Shown here: positions 6,374 to 13,130 of the stretch, piece by piece
Position numbering within the stretch: the first letter of the stretch is position 1
How the letters are laid out: every line of letters begins with the position of its first letter
Assembly (NCBI GenBank): GCA_030374735.1
Contig: JASCIV010000739.1
Location: 1-13,130, forward strand
Reading direction: 5' to 3'
Length of the DNA: 13,130 nucleotides
DNA from: Gracilaria caudata
Lineage: Eukaryota > Rhodophyta > Florideophyceae > Gracilariales > Gracilariaceae
The notes under the pieces: generated by a model
The model's database searches: none
Told to the model about the DNA's origin: nothing
The model's input: the letters and a program-made list of their open reading frames with translations, nothing else
Position numbers and translations under genes: made by a program

Positions 6374-9300
6374 ATGGACGGTGAACCGGACATTTTCAAT
6401 GTGGCAGCCCAAGCCGAATTTGTGACCGGTTTCGCTCACTCACTACCACAACGAATGAATAAGTTCATCAACCATGACGAAGAAAATGCCTTAAATGCAA
6501 TAGATACCATCGATACGCTTGGAGATGCATTACGTCGAGCCAACGTTTCTGCTGAGTACATCACCGCCGTTGAGAGTATTAAGCAAGATCGTTCTATTCA
6601 AGCAGCCGTTTCCCTATTCGAGAAGTCACTGGATGGGAAGGCTAACTTGATTGAGATGGCAAACAATATTCCAAGTCCAGAGCCAGTCTCCAAGTTCGTT
6701 GCTTTTCGTGATGATCCTCTGGTAAAGCGCGAAGTGCTTACTGGAGACTCGATCGATGGCGAGACAGACCTCATCCGCTACAGTAACTACATTGCAGGTC
6801 CGGGCACTACTTTGGGAGGGGCAATGGCTTCTCTACCGTTGAATCTCGCTGATATGACACTGGCATTCAACGATGTTCCGCTATACAGATACTTAAAGTT
6901 CACCAAAAAACTGAAAGCGGTTAATCGTCAGTTTCTTAAGTTTGTTGAAGAAGAAAAGGATATTTACAAATGGCTGGGCATTCGCCCAGACAAGCAACGT
7001 ATTAGATATGCACCGTATAAGGTATCACCCCTTCCGACATGGATTAACAAAAAGGAAAAGGTTGTGACGCAAAAGGATTTAGGCATTAGTGGCCGCATTA
7101 TGAAGGAACGAGCATTGTTGGTGAAAGACCTTGACGAACAGCAAAGGAAACACAAAAGAAGACTTCGTGCTCAGAACGTGCTTGGAAAGATTGGCACTGG
7201 CGTACAAGGTCTGACAAGTACTTTTGGCGTCGCCCATGGCATCGTCGATATTGTAGCTGGCGATCAAATGTGGGATAACGCTGAAAGGCGCCGTGCCAAC
7301 GGCGAAATAGACAAAGAAGCGTATAATCGAGCTCTAAGCAATGCACATTTGCGCATAGCACAGGGTGCTTTTGGGATTGGGGACGGAATTAACAATCTGC
7401 GCCGTATCGCTATGGACAAGTTGAAGGATAAAGTCTCAACTTTGTCCTTGGGTGCCAAACATGGGCTACGATTCGCATCGGTTGTTGGAGGGGCTCTGTC
7501 CATCGCTATGGGCGCCACTGCTATCGCTAAGCACTCTATGGCGGCTCAAGATGCGCTTAGGAGTGGCAACGTGGGAAGGGGAGCATTATATGGATTCATG
7601 GCTGCTTTGGACACGGTGTCAGTCATACTTGATGCCGTTAGTATGGCGTTTGATTGTATTCCAGGGATTGGTACAGCTATTTCCTTGGCAGTGGATTTGG
7701 TTAACACTCTTGTTGAATTCGGGAACATGTGCGTTGGATTTTTCGTTGACATGGTCGATACTAGAAGTCCTGAAGATCGTATTAAGGAGGTCTTTGACAC
7801 ACACCTTCAGTCAGATGCTTTCAAAACATATATCGATCGGCAAGCACAAGTTTACAAGGAGCAAAACTATGACTTGTTCGTCTTCATGGTGGACGCGAAG
7901 GCTATGGGTCTTGACGAAGAGGGCGCGGACGTTTCCTCAATCGATGATACTATCATCACCAAACTGTCTGAGAAGGCAGTCGCAGATGCGTCGGACAGAA
8001 CGCTTCGAAGGGCGGTTGTAGACCAGACATCATATGACGAAAAAGTGGTTAAAGGCGATCTAGGCGATGATCTGCTTCTTGCAGGAATTGGAGGCGACAC
8101 CTTATATGGTCTTGACGGAGATGATCTCATGTATGGAGAAGGTGGAAATGATACCCTATACGGAGGCCCGGGAAATGACTATCTCAATGGTGGAACTTCG
8201 GCAGATAATTTGTTTGGGGAAGAAGGCGATGACTTTATCGTGTACGAACCTGGTATCGACAGCAGCGCCGACGGTGGTTCCGGAACTGATACGCTTCTGA
8301 TCTCAGCCGACTTTTTCGCCAAGAATAACAGAACGTATTCGAATGCATTGGTTCTCGAAGAGGCAGCAAGAAACCGAGTTTATGTGGACCTTCGTCAAGA
8401 TGGAAATGCACGCGGAGGCCTTGCTCTCGGAGCATTGCTCAAAAGTTTTCAGGAACTTTTAAATCCAATGCATCAGCCTGCGTTTCCATCCGCGTCGAAA
8501 GAGGCAATCGAACTTGTGGGACTGTACCGCAGCGCCCAGGAAAGCAATATAACAGAGAGTACTTTACCGCCGCATTACTTCTGGTACCTTACGAACAGGG
8601 ACAACAAGTTCTTCATGACGGACGGTAACAGCATCTACAGCTGCACAAAGAGTGCAACAGGAGAAATGCAACAATTCAAGAAGTCGAACTACAAAATTGG
8701 TAGCATACCCGCCAGCTTGGCAGTGTATAACGAAGCGCACAAGGTACTGGAGTACAGCGGAGACTCGAAGGTGAAAGCGATACTCGCGTTTGCATTCAGG
8801 AGGAAGAGTGACATTGTCAATGTTGAGAACGTCACCGTCAGATGCAACTCTGACGCTGCATCTTCGGTGGACACGAGCTGCCAAGTAATCGCAGGAGCAA
8901 ATTCCAAGTTGATCGAGTCTTCTTGTGGACACAATACGTACATCTACACAGGAGACACAGATACAGTCCTCATGGTCACGCTATCCGACTCCCCTCTCAG
9001 GCAAATCTACAAGTATATCGAAGGGGGATCTGGAAACAATACTTTGATAATCAACGGGATTCCAGGTGTCGCGTCACGCGTGCATCAATGTATTCTCCTT
9101 GATCATAATATTGATCTTGCAAAGGCCAATCGAGAACAGAACGAAGCAAATGCAGACTTATGGCAGGAAGGCAAGCAGGAAGTTGATAGAGGAATCTTCC
9201 TCAAGAACGTGCAAACGATCCAGTTCTCCAACAAGGTAAGCGATTATGAACCGTTTCGTATTGACAGCACGAATCTCTCAGCCGGACATCACTTCATTAT

Positions 9301-12118
9301 TGATAGCAATGTGCATGGGCTTCGCTTTTATGGAACAGCTGGGGATGACAAAATCGCCATGAAAATGATTGCTGGTGAGGACAACGTTATCGACGGGTAC
9401 GAGGGAAGGAATATGCTCTCAATGGAATCATTTGAAGTATCTGCAGATGTGAATATTGAGCTTAATCCATCTCCAGGAAGTGGGGCTGGTTTACTCACCG
9501 CTGGGGATCGCTCTGTCGAGCTGAGCAACATTACCAGCGTCCGCGGCCACTCGCGTACCAAGTTCATTGGAGGCCATGCTGAACAGAACAATCTGCTCAT
9601 CGCCCGTGGCGGCGAATGCACTGTGACCTCTCGTGGTGGAAAGAACTCTCTGGCGGCCATGCGAGGACGGCACGTTCTGAAAGGAGGAACAGGCAGTGAC
9701 GTTTACGATGTGTACGGACCCCTGATCACAGAGTTTGTTGTCGTCACGGTGACAAGGAGAGATGGTGCGCTAGCTGCGAAGTGCATGGGGCGGACCTCAC
9801 ATGGCCACAACGCACTTGGAATACCTGTGCTGCAAAACGATGCTGCTGATGTGTTGCTCGTATCCGGGCAAGCTAAAGTCGTGGATGCGCAAGGAAATCC
9901 AATTTTCGAGAGGGGGGCCGTGGCCGTTTCACGTAATCGGCGTTCCCTCGACTTTTATGAATTGTCTGCTTTCGATTCTATGGACCCAAAGTCAACTGAG
10001 AGTGTGAGAATCCAGTACGTTACCGAAGGTTCGACAGCTGTTATCGAAGAACGTACGGCTGGAAATGCTCTGAAACTGCATGGGTACTCGGGAAAGACGC
10101 AGCTCAAGTTGGAAATTGCTTCGGACGGTGATTTGCTTTTTAAAGACTCGGCAAACCGCCTTATTCTGACAGATAAGTACTGGGGGGATCTCTACCGTTC
10201 TGGTGCTCGAGATCTCAACGCGTTGTTTTACAGCTTTGCAGAACGGTTTTCAACCATCCAGTTTAACGGCACCGATCCGGATACATTTGAATTGCAGAAC
10301 GAGGAAGTCTTAGCATTCCTCGGCGATCAATTGGGACATCTGAGGACGACCATCAGCGAGTTTGGGAGCATGCTTGAAGTCACCAGCCCTGATTCAAACA
10401 TCGTTGACGTCAAAGGCGGTAATAACATGATTATCGGAAAGTCGAAGAATGTGTCGTACAGATCTGGAGAAGGTGATGACATCTTTGACTTGAGCAAACT
10501 TGGTGAAGGAACCAGTTCTGATGGCTCCACAACGTCTGTTGTGACAGGTGAAGGAGACAAGGTGGTTATTGTACACGACAACGCAGGTGCTGTGCAAGTC
10601 AATTTCACGGGAAGTTCTCCCCGTACAAAGAGGGGAACGAAGATTCTTGTGTTTGACGATGTCAATGAGAACGATGTTTTCGCATCTGATGGGCCCACTT
10701 TCACGACTGGGACGTCAACAATATCACTGGACTCTACTCCTGATATGCTTGTTTTCAGTCGCGGACTGCATATCTTGGTTGACGATGTTGACTCATTTAT
10801 CGCAAAACGAAGGGCCAGTGATGCAGAGCAGTTTATGTACACAAGAGTTCTCAATGACGACCTTGAACAGTACGGAAACTTCAGGGTGACCCGAGAGGAG
10901 AACATTAAATTGCGAATGAACGTATTGTCGGACGGGTTGGACATCACTTTGTTGGACGGTTCTACATCGTTGCACAAATTCAGGCTTGCAATGGTGGAGA
11001 TGTTCAACTTGGAGGCAGTTAACATTGCTCATGGCTGTGCACTTGAGTTCCAATTTGGGATTAACCTTTCGGGTGGAGTAATCACTGGAACACGAATTCG
11101 AAAGCTTGTGATGGATTGCCTTCGTTCTGCAGAAAGACATACCTTGGTAAGAAATCGGCAATATGTGATCACTGAACACGCTTCTGAAAAGAGCACACAT
11201 ACTGTGTACGTTCATGATGTGGATGCGTTGTTGTACGCAGACCAAGACGGCGGTGAGGTATACGGTGGGACGGCAAACAACGTGATTAAGGTAACAGGTT
11301 CGAATCAGATTGTTAGCCCCGGACGCAGCGCGGCTTCTGGGAATGATATTGTTCATATCGCGTCAGATGCGGAAGACATAAGTGTACAACTGATTGCACG
11401 AGGAGATCAATCTGTTTATGGTTTGAAGTTCGTTGTGATTGAAGGAGCTCTGGTGGACGCCATAACAATCTCGAGAGCTAATGGTGGTGCTGGCGGAACG
11501 ACGGCGTCGGTTGCGCCGTTTTCGCTCAAAGAAGGCTCGCGTACGCTGGCAAACTTTGATGCAGTTCCTACGTATCTTCTGTTTGGATTTGCAGGGGAGT
11601 ACGAGATTGTGAAGAACGTGAGCGTTTTTGTTCAGACAAAGGAAACGGACAGTTACAAGAATCGGTACGTCATTAACGAAGAAAGAATGGTTATGCTGGT
11701 GGCGACTGAAGTTGAATCTGAGCAGTTCGTGCTCAGAGTGTCTCCATCCGGTAGTCATACTCTTGTGAACTTTGAAGACATTCGTTCTACTATTGTGGGT
11801 TGGGTAACGCTGGAATATAGCAGGGGTAGCACAGTCACGAAGGGCGACCTAGCGGTGCAGATCGCAACGTATATCCCAGGAGGAATTCGGTTCAGAGATC
11901 GTTCTGTGACAGGCAACGAGATTGTGTCATTTCTTGAGGAGGTGATGAATAAGTCAGAATCAACGTTTGACAGCTCTCTTGGAGTTACTTCTGGAAATGC
12001 AACGGACTCGCTGGATTCTATGCTGGCCAAGCATAACCCGAACAGTGAATTTGTGGATATTGTGAGCACTTGTCACGAAACGTTCAGGATAAGGCATATA
12101 GACCCGGTATCATCATGA
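6374..12118 (+). CDS. Giant RTX-type (hemolysin-type calcium-binding repeat) protein, membrane-active N-terminal region
   Basis: This is an uninterrupted 1,914-residue frame without introns. The frame is open 68 codons further to an ATG at 6170, but 6374 has the better context and leader. N-terminal region (1-240): mixed helical, with a Gly-rich block at 142-152. A basic RKHKRRLR cluster lies at 258-265. Four Gly/Ala-rich hydrophobic stretches follow: about 269-296, 325-350, 367-385 and 403-462 (FDCIPGIGTAISLAVDLVN inside the last), resembling pore or translocation regions of large bacterial proteins. Seven RTX nonapeptides of GGxGxDxLx type lie at 561-623 and would bind calcium as a beta-roll. 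The rest (640-1914) is beta-rich with isolated RTX-like motifs near 884, 987, 1104, 1348, 1365 and 1631. No signal peptide follows Met1. RTX proteins are typically bacterial and exported by type I secretion; in a eukaryotic context this suggests horizontal transfer. It could be a toxin-like, adhesive or structural protein; the function is not shown. Confidence 0.9.
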   Translation: MDGEPDIFNVAAQAEFVTGFAHSLPQRMNKFINHDEENALNAIDTIDTLGDALRRANVSAEYITAVESIKQDRSIQAAVSLFEKSLDGKANLIEMANNIPSPEPVSKFVAFRDDPLVKREVLTGDSIDGETDLIRYSNYIAGPGTTLGGAMASLPLNLADMTLAFNDVPLYRYLKFTKKLKAVNRQFLKFVEEEKDIYKWLGIRPDKQRIRYAPYKVSPLPTWINKKEKVVTQKDLGISGRIMKERALLVKDLDEQQRKHKRRLRAQNVLGKIGTGVQGLTSTFGVAHGIVDIVAGDQMWDNAERRRANGEIDKEAYNRALSNAHLRIAQGAFGIGDGINNLRRIAMDKLKDKVSTLSLGAKHGLRFASVVGGALSIAMGATAIAKHSMAAQDALRSGNVGRGALYGFMAALDTVSVILDAVSMAFDCIPGIGTAISLAVDLVNTLVEFGNMCVGFFVDMVDTRSPEDRIKEVFDTHLQSDAFKTYIDRQAQVYKEQNYDLFVFMVDAKAMGLDEEGADVSSIDDTIITKLSEKAVADASDRTLRRAVVDQTSYDEKVVKGDLGDDLLLAGIGGDTLYGLDGDDLMYGEGGNDTLYGGPGNDYLNGGTSADNLFGEEGDDFIVYEPGIDSSADGGSGTDTLLISADFFAKNNRTYSNALVLEEAARNRVYVDLRQDGNARGGLALGALLKSFQELLNPMHQPAFPSASKEAIELVGLYRSAQESNITESTLPPHYFWYLTNRDNKFFMTDGNSIYSCTKSATGEMQQFKKSNYKIGSIPASLAVYNEAHKVLEYSGDSKVKAILAFAFRRKSDIVNVENVTVRCNSDAASSVDTSCQVIAGANSKLIESSCGHNTYIYTGDTDTVLMVTLSDSPLRQIYKYIEGGSGNNTLIINGIPGVASRVHQCILLDHNIDLAKANREQNEANADLWQEGKQEVDRGIFLKNVQTIQFSNKVSDYEPFRIDSTNLSAGHHFIIDSNVHGLRFYGTAGDDKIAMKMIAGEDNVIDGYEGRNMLSMESFEVSADVNIELNPSPGSGAGLLTAGDRSVELSNITSVRGHSRTKFIGGHAEQNNLLIARGGECTVTSRGGKNSLAAMRGRHVLKGGTGSDVYDVYGPLITEFVVVTVTRRDGALAAKCMGRTSHGHNALGIPVLQNDAADVLLVSGQAKVVDAQGNPIFERGAVAVSRNRRSLDFYELSAFDSMDPKSTESVRIQYVTEGSTAVIEERTAGNALKLHGYSGKTQLKLEIASDGDLLFKDSANRLILTDKYWGDLYRSGARDLNALFYSFAERFSTIQFNGTDPDTFELQNEEVLAFLGDQLGHLRTTISEFGSMLEVTSPDSNIVDVKGGNNMIIGKSKNVSYRSGEGDDIFDLSKLGEGTSSDGSTTSVVTGEGDKVVIVHDNAGAVQVNFTGSSPRTKRGTKILVFDDVNENDVFASDGPTFTTGTSTISLDSTPDMLVFSRGLHILVDDVDSFIAKRRASDAEQFMYTRVLNDDLEQYGNFRVTREENIKLRMNVLSDGLDITLLDGSTSLHKFRLAMVEMFNLEAVNIAHGCALEFQFGINLSGGVITGTRIRKLVMDCLRSAERHTLVRNRQYVITEHASEKSTHTVYVHDVDALLYADQDGGEVYGGTANNVIKVTGSNQIVSPGRSAASGNDIVHIASDAEDISVQLIARGDQSVYGLKFVVIEGALVDAITISRANGGAGGTTASVAPFSLKEGSRTLANFDAVPTYLLFGFAGEYEIVKNVSVFVQTKETDSYKNRYVINEERMVMLVATEVESEQFVLRVSPSGSHTLVNFEDIRSTIVGWVTLEYSRGSTVTKGDLAVQIATYIPGGIRFRDRSVTGNEIVSFLEEVMNKSESTFDSSLGVTSGNATDSLDSMLAKHNPNSEFVDIVSTCHETFRIRHIDPVSS
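8054..8242 (+). repeat. Seven in-frame RTX nonapeptide codon repeats
   Basis: Seven consecutive 27-base units encode GDLGDDLLL, AGIGGDTLY, GLDGDDLMY, GEGGNDTLY, GGPGNDYLN, GGTSADNLF and GEEGDDFIV. In the known RTX beta-roll the Gly-Gly-x-Gly-x-Asp turns bind calcium and the small hydrophobic residues form the roll core. Units three to five fit the consensus best; unit six has lost the central Gly (TSAD). The DNA of the units is well diverged, so this is an old array kept by selection rather than a fresh expansion. Confidence 0.9.
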
Positions 12119-12589
12119 CGAAGTGGGATTGGTGAGACGAAGGCGGAAGTAATCTAGAATTTGAGAGTAGGTATAGAAGATGTGTATTAGTGACACCCAC
12201 TGTTGTAGAGGTCACAGGAGTTCATCTCAGGTTTGGGTGGGTTTACTGAGATGTAGATAGAATTAAACAGAATAAGCTCGGGACAAAGATGGATCATAGC
12301 TGCCACTGCCCCGAGTTCAGAATCGATCTACCTTCGGTAATAGTTTACAGAAGACTTTGTTTGAGGAACAGAGGCAATCAATTACACAAAGTATGAAGGT
12401 AGTAGTGTACACGTAAAAGTGTCTGACACGTCTCTTCGGAGCTGACGTATAACAGGTTGGCGTTGACGCGTTGATCACCGCTTGTTTGGCGCGGAGCGAG
12501 ATGGCAGTTGGAGTTGTGTTTATGTGTTTATTCCTCGAGCGAACACTACTACTAACTGCGTCACACACGCACAAACACACACCATCGCA
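12119..12589. other. Convergent intergenic region between the RTX gene and the coiled-coil gene
   Basis: This 470-base spacer lies between the stops of two convergent genes and should hold both 3' ends. AATAAG at 12271 is a weak candidate polyadenylation signal for the RTX transcript. The last part (from about 12508) resembles 5133-5170 upstream of the decayed copy (GAGTTGG, AGTTGTG and TTATTCC blocks), so the duplicated unit may extend further than its clear boundary at 12568. No gene is seen. Confidence 0.5.
12223..12253 (+). other. Stem-loop in the RTX 3' flank
   Basis: CATCTCAG at 12223-12230 and CTGAGATG at 12246-12253 are exact reverse complements around a 15-base G/T-rich loop. It begins about 105 bases past the RTX stop codon and so probably lies in the 3' UTR. 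It is not followed by a T-run, so an intrinsic bacterial-type terminator is not indicated. Confidence 0.45.
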
Positions 12590-13130
12590 CTACAGAAACA
12601 GCGGGCGAGGCACTCTGTTGGACGCGTACGGACGTCGACCAAACGACGACATGCCATACGGCACGGACGCCGCACGCGGAATACGCGCCGGGTGAACGGG
12701 GTACGAGCCATACGCGCCAGCCATCGCATTCGGCATCGGCCGAGCGCGAAGCCCCGCCGGAATGGTACTCGAGCGCGGAATCGGGCGCGCGCGATGCGCG
12801 CCCGGATGATACACACCCTGCCCCGGTTGCACAAACGGTCGGTTCGAAGACAGGTGGCGTTGAAACGACTGATTCGGTGAGGTCAACATCGAATTGGAGC
12901 TCGGAAACGAGTTGGACGAGGAGTGATTCGCGCGCGCTCTCGACGCGCGCGCCTCCGCCTTGTTGCTGTTGCCGTTGTTGTTGTTGTTGTTGTTGTTGGT
13001 GGTGGTGGCGCGACGTTCGCGTGGTTGCGCGCGTGCGTGCGAACGGTCGCTGTCGGAGAGCGCCTTTTCGAGTTTGCGCAGCTTGCGCTCGCGACGAGAC
13101 AGTTGACGTTCGCGTTTGGCCAGACGACGC
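12568..13130. repeat. Right copy of the large direct repeat flanking the RTX gene
   Basis: This is the partner of 5281-5819, in the same orientation and offset by about 7,289 bases at the best-conserved block. This copy is much richer in CpG (runs of CGCGCG near 12785 and 12930) and keeps an open frame throughout, so it is the functional or younger-looking copy. It is truncated by the end of the window. Confidence 0.85.
12590..13130 (-). CDS. Basic coiled-coil and low-complexity protein, C-terminal part (5' end outside window)
   Basis: A minus-strand frame runs unbroken from the window edge to a TAG at 12590-12592, giving 179 visible C-terminal residues. It starts in a strongly basic heptad-like helix (RRLAKRERQLSRRERKLRKL at visible 1-20), goes through an Arg/Ala/Ser linker with a run of eight Asn (45-52), and ends in a Ser/Pro/Arg/Gly/Tyr-rich tail with an MLTSPNQSFQR block and a GAYGSYPVH block. 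The helix could be a dimerising coiled-coil, and the whole is the kind of tail seen in nuclear or RNA-binding proteins, but no domain with a known function is visible. A decayed copy at 5237-6043 preserves the same blocks, which supports this as a real protein family. It converges on the RTX gene. Confidence 0.7.
   Translation of the reverse strand, partial: RRLAKRERQLSRRERKLRKLEKALSDSDRSHARAQPRERRATTTNNNNNNNNGNSNKAEARASRARANHSSSNSFPSSNSMLTSPNQSFQRHLSSNRPFVQPGQGVYHPGAHRARPIPRSSTIPAGLRARPMPNAMAGAYGSYPVHPARIPRAASVPYGMSSFGRRPYASNRVPRPLFL

Noticed and set aside
7452..8021. A 189-codon plus-strand frame inside the RTX gene
   Set aside because: It is an out-of-frame shadow; the overlapping main frame encodes the hydrophobic module and is far longer.
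8054..8242. Regular 27-base periodicity considered as a CRISPR or minisatellite
   Set aside because: The period follows RTX nonapeptide codons in frame and the units differ strongly at the DNA level, with no repeat-spacer structure.
10327..11025. A 232-codon open frame on the minus strand inside the RTX gene
   Set aside because: It is an antisense shadow of the RTX coding sequence with no family resemblance; the sense frame carries the recognisable repeats.
11297..11306. GGTTCGAATC, a tRNA B-box-like string
   Set aside because: It lies inside the RTX frame and no A-box or cloverleaf can be built around it.
12482..12880. A 132-codon Arg-rich frame on the plus strand
   Set aside because: It is antisense to the coiled-coil gene, whose minus-strand frame is preserved in block order in the paralogous copy; the Arg content comes from CpG-rich DNA.
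12590..13130. Calling the basic coiled-coil gene a bZIP transcription factor
   Set aside because: The Asn-x7-Arg basic-region signature and a regular leucine zipper are not visible in either copy.

Overview
The window looks like nuclear DNA from a eukaryote with long, intron-free genes and transposon-littered spacers. It holds an intact 1,914-codon ORF and a 402-codon ORF, a pogo/CENP-B-type transposase remnant, diverged repeats, pyrimidine-rich leaders before two good-context ATGs, and no bacterial operons or Shine-Dalgarno spacing. A red alga is my best guess (large intronless genes; a SAP plus Myb/SANT-like gene of a kind I loosely associate with that group). An oomycete or another protist is not excluded; no gene here settles the lineage.

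Layout. 1-237: 3' flank of the first gene. 238-1446 (-): a nuclear-type protein with a SAP-like motif and a Myb/SANT-like domain. 1739-2205 (-): a frameshifted remnant of a CENP-B/pogo-like transposase DNA-binding region. 2206-5236: about 3 kb without a credible gene, holding a diverged tandem repeat of about 370 bp, several inverted repeats and a possible LTR scrap. 5237-6043 (-): a decayed copy of a basic, coiled-coil and low-complexity gene. 6374-12118 (+): a giant RTX-type calcium-binding-repeat protein with a long Gly-rich hydrophobic region, the main feature of the window. 12119-12589: its 3' flank, with a clean stem-loop. 12590 to the window end (-): the intact paralogue of the decayed gene, cut by the window edge.

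How it fits together. The giant RTX gene lies between two same-orientation copies of one sequence (5281-5819 and 12568-13130), about 7.29 kb apart. The left copy is broken by single-base deletions and a lost stop; the right copy is open and very CpG-rich. This suggests that the unit [RTX gene + basic coiled-coil gene] was duplicated, or that the RTX gene entered between duplicated flanks. The RTX protein combines a putative membrane-active N-terminal third, seven canonical RTX nonapeptides, and a beta-rich C-terminal two thirds with scattered decayed RTX-like motifs. That layout is known from large secreted bacterial proteins and is unusual for a eukaryotic nuclear gene, so horizontal acquisition is the leading hypothesis. 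Nothing in the sequence proves its function.
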